This document shows, piece by piece, positions 1-9,933 of a stretch of 64,000 nt of DNA (within the stretch, counting starts at the first letter, position 1; the number at the start of each line of letters is the position of its first letter). The stretch is taken from NCBI RefSeq assembly GCF_018812025.1, contig NC_063049.1, positions 8,158,602 to 8,222,601 on the forward strand, read 5' to 3'. The DNA comes from Megalobrama amblycephala (Eukaryota; Chordata; Actinopteri; Cypriniformes; Xenocyprididae). The notes under the pieces are model-generated. The model worked only from the letters and a program-made list of their open reading frames with translations. It made no database searches and was not told the origin of the DNA. The translations under genes were made by a program, and so were the position numbers.

Positions 1-244
1 GGGAAAAAAATGGAAAAACTACAAACAAAAGTGGGCAAGGTAAAATATATTATGACCTAGATTACAATGAGTACAAGTTATGGGTTTAAAATTAGGTAGG
101 CCACTGAGGTCACCACTTATGTCTAATGTAAAATCAGAGTCCTGAAGCAAAAGCACTATCTGTCTTCAAGACTCTTGATAAAAGCAAAGCCGAATGCTTT
201 TGAAGTGTCCAGTGAGCTGTGTGCTGTGCTCTGGACAGTGTCGC

Positions 245-268
245 GTGTGTGTGTGTGTGTGTGTGTGT
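245..268. repeat. (GT)n microsatellite
   Basis: Twelve uninterrupted GT dinucleotides inside the chn1 intron. Confidence 0.95.
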
Positions 269-1637
269 TTGAGGTCTCTGATCACTGATTTGCATGTTCT
301 GAATGCACACAAAAATTGTGGGGCCTTTTGAAGGGGATTAAACAGGGTTAAACCTCTTGCCACAATGACCCTCCTCCCTGCACAGGACTGATGCGCTTTA
401 CAGGAGCAGATAATGGCCAGCAGCCCAAAGCAAGGACCGGTCCAGAACGAATCCTTAAGAAGCCCTTGAGATAAACATGAAGAGCAGTGTGCATCTGTTT
501 AATGTTAATCCACCATTAATTAAGAAGACGTCCAGTCAGTTGAGGCAGGCCGAGGAGGGGGGATGGGAGTAAAATACCTGCTGAATCGCGCTAACAGCAG
601 GAGACACCGTCCCACCGTCAGCAGATCAACATCTTATTAAAACTCCTTCCAAAAACACGCGCATCTGCGGCTTTAAGAGTCACTACAGCATATGGCTTTC
701 TGGCAGGAGCATATTCTTTATGATCGACGAGAACATCAAAATATATAAAACGTCATATAATACTAATGTTATAAAGAATTGTTGCCTTTTTTTTAAAAGC
801 AAACACAAAAAAGCTAAGAATTAAGAAAAAAAAGTCACGTCAGTAGAAGAGCAGAAAATATAAGAGTGAATCTTATGAAACCTGTCAAGAAATATCCAGG
901 TCATATTTCATCGCATAATTAAAAGGAAGAAATAAGAAATTGCATTGTGCTTCAAGAAAATTAAGCCTATTTTATGTTTGTATGATTTGTTTTCATTTGT
1001 TTTGTTTTTTTAATTTTGTATCCATGCAATAAATAAGAAAAATAACATTTTAAACCTTTTGTATTTGTTATGCTGCCAATAATTTATGATGATTTAAATA
1101 ATAATAATTTTAAAAAATCATTGTACTACAGTAATTTTTACTGGGGATTAATGGGTTTAATTTGAAAATGTCAAAAAGCAAAAAAGGCCTAATCAACCTG
1201 AATTCTGAATTCTTAACGAATGAATAAATAGTATTTAAACTATCACTGCATTTGTTATTCTATAAAAGTAAAACAAAATCATTGTACTACTGTATTTTTA
1301 CTATGTGTTTTATGTGTCATAAAAATAAGCAAAAGCAAAAAAAAAAAAAAAAAAAAAAACTTAGGCTTCAATTTCTTTAGGCGAAAAAATAAGTACAAAT
1401 TATTGTTCTTTTCATTTTGGAGTGAAAGGTAACTCTTTTTTAACTCAATTCTGAAATAATAAATACAAAAATAAATAAATAAATAAATATATAAATAAAA
1501 TTTAACCATCACAGTATCTGTTGTGCTGCTTATCATTTCTGCTTATTTAAATAATTAAAGACAAAATAATTGTACCACAGTAATTGTTACTGGGGATAAA
1601 TGTGATTAATATTAATGAAAATAATGTCACAATGCAA

Positions 1638-1668
<31 letters not shown>

Positions 1669-1959
1669 AGGCTTCATTTTCATTTTCAAAAAACTTCTTG
1701 TTTTTCATTTTAGGAAGAAAAACTTTGTCATGTTTTTGTAAGTTACATTGACAAAGATAGAACTGATTAGATTATTCTCCGTTTCCAGTATAGGCCTAAT
1801 TAATCAATTATTATCAATTCTTAATTAAAATATTAAAATTAAATTAAAATGAAATAAAAATTAAAATAGATAAATAAAATAACCCTCAAATTATTATGAA
1901 TACCAATATGATTACGAACATATTATAAATTCCTAATATTCTCATTAAAGAATTTTCCA

Positions 1960-2200
1960 AACAGCAGCTAACAGTGACCATCAGATTTGATAATTAATGT
2001 TCATCTGTTCATAAACCCCTGCAGAATGAGACGGGGCAGGGTGGGCAATGAGTTTAAATGTTTCGCCCCATCTCTAAACGCAGCACTGGACCGCAGGCAA
2101 ACACGAGATTATCATGATACAGATGAATAATTCAACAGCATATCTCGCTCCTTAATTACTGCCACTAATATCTGCCTGACTAATGGAGCAGCGCTGCTTC
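1960..2200. promoter_or_regulatory. candidate conserved noncoding block in chn1 intron
   Basis: A non-repetitive block of balanced composition between AT-rich repeat-like stretches. It carries several homeodomain-type cores (GATAATTAATG near 1990, CCTTAATTACTGCC near 2151, CTAATGGA near 2180). This pattern is common in vertebrate developmental enhancers. Conservation is inferred from appearance only. Confidence 0.25.
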
Positions 2201-2677
2201 TTCTCTTCTGTGTTTATATTGCATCTCGCCTCTGGAGGTTACTAGAAGTCTAGACCATCGTGCAATTAAGACATGCATTTGTAATTCAATGAAGACGGGT
2301 GACCTAAATAACACTCCGGCTGATCCCAAAACATTTACTATACACAGAAATATCAACAAACTATATGAACTGAGGATTGTTACTGAACAAACAGCACAGG
2401 ACATGGGTCAACAGCAGCATACTGAATAGAGTAGCCAATCCTGAAATACTAAAGCTAGTTACAGTTTTGTAGAAGTGATGAATGTGTCTTCCTCCAGGGG
2501 GCGCTTGGAGGCTTACAAACCCCAATTCAAATTCTCAAGGTGTTTTTTTTTTTTTTTTTAACATTTTGAATGCTTAAAAGTCTTATATTTATGCACTCAT
2601 TAAAACCTATTCATTTTTAGAGAGCCTATTTATGTTACATTGCAATTCTAGCCGCTTATTCGCTTATATCCACTCAC

Positions 2678-2733
2678 CTCAGATGTGCACGTGACTCTGC
2701 GTGGATGCGGCGCCTCCTGCTGGAGCTGGTACA
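2678..2733 (-). CDS. chn1: chn1 coding exon 3
   Basis: A 56-nt exon bounded on the minus strand by an AG acceptor (TTGTAATAG) and a consensus donor (GAG|GTGAGTGG). It enters with two bases completing a Leu codon and then reads 18 codons, including YQLQQEAPHPRRVTC, ending in phase 0. This matches the alpha2-chimaerin segment just ahead of the SH2 domain. Chimaerins are Rac-GTPase-activating proteins with SH2, C1 (diacylglycerol-binding) and RhoGAP domains; the alpha2 form acts downstream of Eph receptors in axon guidance. The residue four before the exon end is Thr-Ser-Glu where I recall Thr-Cys-Glu in mammals. The phase agrees exactly with exon 2. No repeat interrupts the exon, and nothing suggests loss of function. 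Confidence 0.93.
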
Positions 2734-3036
2734 CTATTACAACAAAACAGGACAAGCATTTCAGAAGGGAAATATAGGTATACTGAACATGCATAAAAAA
2801 TGTATGAATAATGGAATGCAAGTATTTTGAAAATCATCAAGTTTATCTAAATGCATATTTCTATGTTATATGGCTTCTTTTTCTTGCAAGATTCAGTTGA
2901 AATAACTTTTCATTAGCTGTATTCTCCAGATAAAACAGGCTGATTCTACTAGAATGTTCACTTTTGAAATGTTACTGCTAAGAAACTGTTACAGTTTTGC
3001 ACTTTTATATGTCGCTGTATTAAAGTATACACTTAC

Positions 3037-3075
3037 AATAGGATTTCCACACAGGAGGTCTGTACTCATCATTAT
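3037..3075 (-). CDS. chn1: chn1 coding exon 2
   Basis: A 39-nt exon on the minus strand with a strong pyrimidine-rich acceptor (TTATTTCTCTCAG) and a consensus donor (ATT|GTAAGTGTAT). Two bases complete an Asp codon begun in exon 1, then the codons read NDEYRPPVWKSY, and one T is left over to start the Leu codon of exon 3. This sequence is diagnostic for the alpha2-chimaerin N-terminus, the unique segment before the SH2 domain that distinguishes the long alpha2 form from the SH2-less alpha1 form. The intron to exon 3 is about 300 bp; the intron to exon 1 is about 5.1 kb and full of transposons. Confidence 0.93.
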
Positions 3076-3625
3076 CTGAGAGAAATAAGAGACATGATTA
3101 TTCAATTAAACAAATGCAAACGCATTAAATTGACACATTTAAAAGAAATGCTAGTAGAATGTGTTTATATCTTTATTAAAGATATAAAGATTATTATCTA
3201 TATTAGAGGAATTAAAAGTAACCTCTGAGTGCTAGTCTTATGAAAAACATTGCACATGTACTGTAACAAGAATGAAACAGCAGAATTCCCCAACAGAGTC
3301 ATTTCAGCAACTCAACAGCAGTGATTTATCAGTGATCGGGCACAGGAGATGAGCACGTGTGAGCCAAAGCAAACATCACTAGTACATTTCACAAGAGCCT
3401 CACATGTCTGTGTGTTGATGGTGTGAGACTGCCGTCTGCTGGACAACAGTAGGAATTGCAGGTTTTAAAATTATTTTTGTTAAAGATCTTTTTTTACTAC
3501 AAAAAAAAAAAATAATAATTTAAACTATTAAATAGTAATTGTAACACTAATAAAAAGTTGATTACTATTCTATTCCTTTTATCTGATAATGCAAGACAGA
3601 GGAATTTTATATTATATTATATTAT

Positions 3626-4470
3626 AATGGTCAAAAGTTTGGAATAAATACAAATTTTTAAAATGTTTTTAAAAGAAGAAGCCTCTTATGCTCACTAAGC
3701 CCACATTTATTTGATGCATATTAAATATTGTTACATTAAATATTATTAAAATTTTAAAATAAATGTTTTCTATTTGAATAGATTTTATTTCCAATGCAAT
3801 TTATTCCTGATGAAAATTGAATTTTCAGCATCATTACTCCAGTCTTCTGTGTCACATGATCCTTCAGAAATCATTCTAATATGATGATTTGATGCTCAAG
3901 AAACATTTATCATTATTATCAATGTTGAAAACAGTTGTGCTGCTCAAAATTGTGGAAATCATGATACACCATCATTCAAATGTTTAGGGGGAAAAAAGAT
4001 TAAAAAAATAATAATACTTTTATTCAGCAAGGACACATTAAATTGATCAAAAGTGACAGTAAAGACATTTATAATGTTACAAACAATTTATATTGTAAAT
4101 AAATTCTGTACTCTTGAACTTTCTCTTCATCAAAGAATCCTGAAACAAAAATGTATCACGGTTTCCACAGAAATATTTAGCAGCACAACTGTTTTCAACA
4201 TTGATAATAATCAGAAATGTTTCTTGAGCATCAAATCATCATATCAGAATGATTTCTGAAGGATCATGTGACACTGAAGACTGGAGTAATGATGCTGAAA
4301 ATTCAGCTTTGATCACTGGAATTAATTACACTTTACAATATATTCACATAGAAAACAGCTACTTTACATCATAATATTTCACAATATTACTGATTTTACT
4401 GTATTTTTCATCAAATAAATGCAGCCTTGATAAGCAGAAGTGACTTCTTTATACTTCTTTTTACTAAAAC
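3626..4470. repeat. foldback interspersed repeat (cyprinid type)
   Basis: The left arm, from AATGGTCAAAAGTTTGGAAT through the TCAGCATCATTACTCCAG and CATGATCCTTCAGAAATC blocks, returns as a reverse complement in the right arm (about 4140-4440). The two arms face each other around about 4000, so this is an inverted-repeat, protein-less element. A related fragment lies at 60189-60470. I recognise the sequence as a very common cyprinid interspersed repeat but cannot give a reliable family name. Confidence 0.75.
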
Positions 4471-4729
4471 TATTGGACATGTCATAGGCTATAATACAGT
4501 GCTCAGCGCAAATGAGTACACCCCCTTTGAAAAGTAACATTTTAAACAATATCTCAATGAACACAAAAACAATTTCCAAAATGTTGACAAGACTAAGTTT
4601 AATATAAATCTGTTTAACTTACAACATGAAAGTAAGGTTAATAATATAACTCAGATTACAAATTTTTCAGTTTTACTCAAATTAGGGTGACGCAAAAATG
4701 AATACACCACACAACAAAAACTACTACAT

Positions 4730-5800
4730 CTAGTACTTTGCCTGGCCTCCATGATTTTTAATGACAGCACCAAGTCTTCTAGGCATGGAATGAACAAGTT
4801 GGTGACATCTTGCAACATCTATCTTTTTCCATTCTTCAAGAATGACCTCTTTTAGAGACTGGATGCTGGATGGAGAGTGATGCTCAACTCGTCTCTTCAG
4901 AAATCCCCATAGGTGTTCGATTGGGTTCAGATCAGGAGCCACTGAATCACTTTCACCCTGTTCTTCTTCAGAAGTGTGTTTAGGATCAGTGTCATGTTGG
5001 AAAAGTGCACAACGACCAAGGGCACGGAGTGACATCTGTAGACATCTTCTCTTTCAGTATAGAGCAGAACATCTATGAATTCATGATGCCATCAATGAAA
5101 TGCTGCTCCCCGACACCAGCAGCACTCATGCAGCCCCACATAAGGACACTGTCACCACCATGTTTCACTGTACGCACCATGCATTTTTCTTTGTATTCCT
5201 CACCTTTGTGACGCCATACAGTTTTGAAGCCATCAGTTCCAAAAACATTTATCTTGGTCTCATCACTCCAGAGTATAGAGTCCCAGTAGTCTTCATCTTT
5301 GTCAGCATGGGCCCTGACAAACTCTAGGCGGGCTTTTTTGTGCCTGGGCTTTAGGAAAGGCTTCTTTCGTGGACGGCACCCATGATGCCATTCCTCTGGA
5401 GTGTACGCCGTATTGTGTCACAGGAAATAGTCACCCCAGTTTGGCTTTCTACTTCTTTAGATAACTTCAGTGAACTTGCATGCTGATTTTCTTCAACCCT
5501 TCTCATCAGAAGACGCTCCTGTCAAGGTGTAAACTTCCGTGGACGACCTGGACGTCTCTGTGAGATGGTTGCAGTTCCATCTTTTTTCATTTTTGTACCA
5601 CTTTTGCAACAGTATTCAGACTGATAAATAAAGCTTTGTGATCTTCTTGTAGCCTTCACCTTTCTGGTGTAAAGAAATTATTTTCTTTCTCAGGTCTTGT
5701 GACATTTCTCTTCATGGGGTGCCATTGCTGACAGCATGAAATGGGAAGTGGTTTTAACACCCTTTTATAGTCAACTGTCTGCTGGACATCTGTGTAATGA
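4730..5800 (-). pseudogene. Tc1-like transposase, degenerate
   Basis: On the minus strand the fragments follow the Tc1 transposase order. A helix-turn-helix/GRPRK-type N-terminal region lies near 5530-5720. Central catalytic-domain pieces lie near 5040-5330 in shifted frames. The C-terminus is open from 5035 to 4730 and contains FQHDTDPKHTS and the hallmark DLNPIEHLWGFLKRRV. The stretch between these two motifs is shortened and out of frame with the expected linker, so frameshifts and a small deletion have occurred. The protein would catalyse cut-and-paste transposition into TA sites, but this copy cannot encode it intact. Confidence 0.85.
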
Positions 5801-5987
5801 ATAATCAGACTCACCTGTGGAAGAATTCTTGTTAAATTAGACATTTGTAGTCTAAAATTTAGTTTTGCTCCAAAGACATTCAGTGGGGTGTACTCATTTT
5901 TGCATCACCCTAATTAAACTGAAAACTTTGTTCTCCGAGTTATATTATTAACCTTACTTTCATGTTATAAGTTAAACAGATGTTATA

Positions 5988-6765
5988 TTAAAGGGTTAGT
6001 TCACACAAAAATGAAAATAATGTCATTAATTACTCACCCTCATGCCGTTTCACACCCGTGAGACCTTCATTAATCTTCAAAACACAAATTAAGATATTTT
6101 TGATGAAATCTGATGGCTCAGTGAGGCAGCAATGTCATTTCCTCTCCCAAGATCCATTTATGTACTAAAAACATATTTAAATCAGTTCATGTGAGTACAG
6201 TGGTTCAATATTAATATTATAAAGCCACGAGAATATTTTTGGTGCGGCAAAAAAACAAAATAATGACTGATATAGTGATGGCCGATTTCAAAACACAGGA
6301 AGCTTCAGAGTGTTATGAATCAGCGTATTAAATCATGGTTCGGATCGCGTGTCAAACTGCCGAACTGCTGAAATCATGTGACTTTGGCGCTCCGAACAGC
6401 TGATTCGACACGCTGATTCATAAACGCTCCAAAGCTTCCTGAAACAGTGTTTTGAAATCGGCCATCACTATATAAGTCGTTATTCTGTGTTTTTTGGCGC
6501 ACCAAAAATATTCTCGTGGCTTTATAATATTAATATTGAACCACTGTACTCACATGAACTGATTTAAATATGTTTTAGTACATTAATGGATCTTGAGAGA
6601 GGAAATGTCATTGCTGGCTATGCAGGCCTCATGGAGTCATTGGATTTCAACAAAAATATTTTAATTTGTGTTCTGAAGATCAACAAAGGACTTACAGGTG
6701 TGGAACGACATGAGGGTGAGTAATAAATGACAGAATTTTCATTTTTGGGTGAACTAACCCTTTAA
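5988..6765. mobile_element. TTAA-inserting foldback element (Angel-like), nested in Tc1 TIR
   Basis: Begins TTAAAGGGTTAGTTCAC and ends GTGAACTAACCCTTTAA. The two halves are long inverted copies of each other (about 380 bp per arm) and there is no coding sequence. It is flanked by TTAA on both sides. It splits the right terminal repeat of the surrounding Tc1 element exactly between TATATTAA and AACTTAGTCTTG, which are adjacent in the left repeat. Close relatives lie at 13268-14051 and 19875-20656. The resemblance to the fish Angel MITE family is from memory. Confidence 0.85.
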
Positions 6766-6870
6766 AACTTAGTCTTGTCAACATTTTGGAAATTGTTTTT
6801 GTGTTCATTGAGATATTGTTTAAAATGTTACTTTTCAAAGGGGGTGTACTCATTTACGCTGAGCACTGTA

Positions 6871-8211
6871 ACAATAAACATAATAATTAAACATCTTTTA
6901 TTATTACAACACAATTATTTTGCACAGGATACAATTTTACTGGCGTTTCTGAATGAATTTGCCGTTAAGCTGACAGCAAGACGTTGATGCTTCTTCCAAG
7001 TGTTCATTATAGGATTAATGAATACTAGCAGGAAAACCCTGTCGAAATCCCCTGCAGTAAGCACTTCATGAACAATAGCGCACAGGAGAGGGAGAGGCCC
7101 TTCACATCACTACTGACTGACTTAAAAAAAACCTGGCCCCGCTCCACAATACTGCGGTCCTGCTCATTACACGAACTCACTCTCACTCTCTCGAAGGAAA
7201 GACCCTCAGACAGTTTCCTCTTCCTTTCACAGAAACATCCAAAATAGAAAAGAAACCTTTCTATTATGTTATTCACAAAGGGTACTTCCAAGTTTGAAGC
7301 ATTTGAATACATTCAAAGCATCCACAAAAAAAAAAAAAAAGAGCAGTAGAAATCCTGAGTGTTTAACAGTGATGGAGAAGAGTTTATATATCTTCTTCTA
7401 ACAGCCACACACTAGACATCCCTTACTACTGATAATCTGTGTGTATGATTCAGCATTACATATTAATAGAAAATGTTTCCTCATCCAAAGATAAGAACAT
7501 ACATATTTCTTCTCCATGTTGTCAACAAGTGTTTGAGGCTATATATTTGATATGTCCTTGAGCTTGTTTTGAATCAACTCCAGGTTTAAGGTCAAATTTA
7601 TATAAAGTGTGCAATTTTTCATTCATTTGAATCACCTTTCACAAGTTCATTTGAAATGGTCCTGCTGTGTGACATTATTTTTGATAAAATGTATAAATAT
7701 TCCATAGTCCCATAATGAATATGAGCATCATGCATATTAATTATAGATGATGCATAATCAAAATACAGTTTAAAATATTTAAGATGGAGTCTTATCAGCA
7801 TGTGTGTCACCGTCCTGGTTCAATCATGTTTACCTGTTGCCATATGAAGGACGACAGTGTGACTGCCTCAACAAAGCAAATACTGACGATGAAGACAAAC
7901 AAAAGAGAAGAGTAACCTGAGCTGCTTGAATAACATCAGAACAATGACAGACTGCAGGATGAAGTCAAACTTATTTTGACCACATGATCTCATTGTGTTC
8001 ATCTACACGCAATAATGCAAACACTGATGGTCAGAGTGGCTATTGTTACTTTCCACTGCTGAAACGATACAATATATCATGTTATGAAGCGCAGTGTTAA
8101 TATCACACGCCCATGCTCTCTGTCAAATCTGTTTGTCTTCACACACATTACACACAGCGATCTGTCGTCATACAAACTTACAATAAAAGCCATCAAATGT
8201 GATCGACTCAC
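6871..8211 (-). other. chn1: chn1 intron 1, proximal part, no gene seen
   Basis: Noncoding sequence between the Tc1 element and coding exon 1. It is moderately AT-rich with no recognisable transposon ends, and short open frames here look like chance. One possible cryptic exon on the minus strand (7913-7831, acceptor GCTCAG, donor CAG|GTAAAC) would read in frame with exon 1, but it has no chimaerin similarity and I do not call it. Confidence 0.55.
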
Positions 8212-8230
8212 CGAACACATGGATGGCCAT
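8212..8230 (-). CDS. chn1: chn1 coding exon 1 (start codon exon)
   Basis: On the minus strand the ATG at 8230-8228 opens MAIHVF plus the first base of an Asp codon, followed by a consensus donor (TTCG|GTGAGTCG). Joined to exon 2 it gives MAIHVFDNDEYRPPVW, which fits the short first coding exon of alpha2-chimaerin (MALTLFD-type start in mammals, from memory). Choice of start: it is the only ATG that makes the known short first exon, the donor phase agrees with exon 2, and the upstream DNA is CpG-containing and promoter-like. The exon is too short to be found by open-frame length. Confidence 0.88.
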
Positions 8231-8700
8231 TGCAGTCAGTGATCCAGATGGACAAAGGTTTAAACGACGCACACAAATTGCCTTATATCTTCACATCCAC
8301 AATTATTCCATAAGGAATGAGACTGATTATATGACTTATATTCAGAAGGCGGGGGGTTTTGATGAATTGTCCAGTGTAGGAATCCTGCATAAGCGATGTT
8401 ACAAGCTGTTGCCGAGCTAAACTTTGATTCCCACCGAGTCCAACAGCAGCGACTGAACACCGAGCACTGGAAAATGCATGTGCGGTGTGATGAGAGATGA
8501 TCGGGAATGAGCTGTAGATCCTGACCGGTGGCTGTAATGCGCGCTGTGGGTTTGATGAAGCTCTGATTCACTCCTCACATCCCAACACTGAAGTCGCCAT
8601 CTTGTGAGACCACATGACCTGATCCACACACGCGCGCGCTCTTCCTCAGGGACTGCAGCCTCCTCATGGCGCGTTACCATGGATACCCCCCCTATGTGAC
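8231..8700 (-). promoter_or_regulatory. chn1: chn1 5'UTR and promoter region
   Basis: Sequence upstream of the chn1 start on the minus strand. It is richer in CpG than its surroundings (CACACGCGCGCGCTC near 8627-8641, GGCGCGTTACC near 8668). No clear TATA box sits at a sensible place, which suggests a CpG-type promoter. I cannot place the transcription start exactly; open frames here (for example 8417-8680) look like chance. Confidence 0.5.
8673..8686. promoter_or_regulatory. X-box-like (RFX) motif near chn1 start
   Basis: GTTACCATGGATAC differs at one position from the palindromic RFX X-box form GTTACCATGGTAAC-type half-site pair. It lies about 440 bp upstream of the chn1 ATG. Binding is inferred only. 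Confidence 0.4.
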
Positions 8701-9293
8701 GACATGATGCTGTGCATGTGTTGATTAGAGCGCGTTATAATATGACACTTCTATGCATCTAAATCTTTGGCTGTAAAGAATTCATGTTCACACGATGTGT
8801 TTTACATAAAGAGATATCATAACAGTGTACAAAAAAATGATAAGCCCATTCATGAATTTATTATTATAAGATATTATAAAGATTGTCATTAATGATTTTC
8901 CCATTATCAAATCACTTTAACACAGCCTATATGTGCAATGATATGAAAATAGCCTATTGTCGTGGTCTGCTATAGAGTTCTATAGAGAGAAAATTCGCAA
9001 TATTAGCATGTATGCAAAACTACAGTGTCTTTTCAAAGAAGATTATTTACATTTTCTGCTGGCTGATATCCATACTTCTCTGTTTGAATCAAATTCACAA
9101 ACACATGATTGGATTCGATTCTAAGGGCACGTTTACACAACAATGACGTACTAAAAGTTTTTCCTTTGTGTTTTTCACATACAGACAATAACATTTTCGA
9201 AACGATCCCGCTCACACTTCTCCACGCATCCGCGAAATCGATTAAACTTATTCTGCTTCCAGGCCAGTAGTTGGCGATGTCACTTTGTAAAGA
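8701..9293. other. upstream of chn1, no gene or repeat recognised
   Basis: AT-rich DNA without convincing coding potential. I see no transposon ends in it. Confidence 0.5.
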
Positions 9294-9933
9294 AACAGTG
9301 CCTTTAGACTGAACATGTAATAGAGTACCTCAGAGATGACGTGTTTTTGTAGGCCAACCCGGAAGTTAGCGGCGCACGGGTTCCCTCGATCTAAAGCCTA
9401 TGCATTTTATCCATAGACTTTTGGAAAATTGCAAAAAATAAGCTCTGTGTTTAACAAAGGGTTATGACACTTACACATTTTGTCTATCAAGATAATCTTT
9501 ACAAGTTAACATTTACATTTTGAAGCCTAAATAAAGTCGTCAGATATAAAAGGCTAACAGTAGGCTATAAACAAACTACAGCACACCATGGTCGCGGATC
9601 AACGTCACCACCAACAAGCTTCCTCAAACTGTATTTAGAAAACAACTTTATTTAAAAACATGCTCGCTGATTATGATCTGCGCTGTGTATGAATACTTAC
9701 CCACTTTTTCATGAGAAATGCTGTCCAAATGTCCTGTTTGTCATGACGACGTCTAAAGTCCTGCCAAAGGAAGTAGTCCCTTCTAGCAACTTGTTTTTAA
9801 GACACAATAAAGGTTTTAAAAAATCACAAGTGGGTTATAACTGGTGTGTTTTATGTCATAGATCAAAATGTGAAAATATTTAGAGGCTTTGTTAACCACA
9901 GACCTTATTTCAGGCAATTTAGCAAAAACCCAT
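9294..9933 (+). repeat. dispersed TIR-type repeat, copy 1
   Basis: From GGCCAACCCGGAAGTTAGCG (9353) onward it matches 54567-55180 in the same orientation over about 580 bp with scattered differences. The stretch AGAGTACCTCAGAGATGACG just before it is an inverted match to the far end of copy 2 (TCATCCCTGAGGCACTCTATT near 55250-55271), so the family has terminal inverted repeats. Copy 1 is cut off at 9934 by the next element. Confidence 0.8.

Larger units (their letters stand above)
1..2677 (-). other. chn1: chn1 intron 3 (partial), no gene seen
   Basis: Noncoding sequence following the exon 3 donor on the minus strand. I searched for the next chimaerin exon (the segment leading into the SH2 domain) on the minus strand and did not find it, so it probably lies left of base 1. 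The stretch is AT-rich, with poly-A runs (about 1338-1360), TAAA-type simple repeats near 1469-1490 and 1639-1667, and a GT microsatellite at 245-268. Two sub-blocks (about 480-680 and 1960-2200) are less repetitive and hold TAATTA/TTAATTA cores; they are listed separately as possible regulatory DNA. Confidence 0.6.
4497..6868 (-). mobile_element. Tc1/mariner element, IR/DR type, with nested insertion
   Basis: Both ends read CAGTGCTCAGCG(C/T)AAATGAG inward and are flanked by TA (4495-4496 and 6869-6870), the Tc1/mariner target duplication. The terminal inverted repeats are about 210 bp, and each carries an outer and an inner copy of a GAGTACACCCC-like direct repeat (near 4514 and 4698 on the left), the IR/DR layout. 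Removing the 778-bp insertion at 5988-6765 leaves about 1.6 kb, the normal Tc1 length. The transposase lies on the minus strand and is decayed. The element sits in chn1 intron 1. Confidence 0.9.

Noticed and set aside
7831..7913. Possible extra chn1 exon (acceptor GCTCAG, donor CAG|GTAAAC) that stays in frame with exon 1 and is hydrophobic
   Set aside because: Exon 1 joined directly to exon 2 gives the known chimaerin sequence with correct phase; inserting this piece (ending in phase 0) would put exon 2 out of frame.
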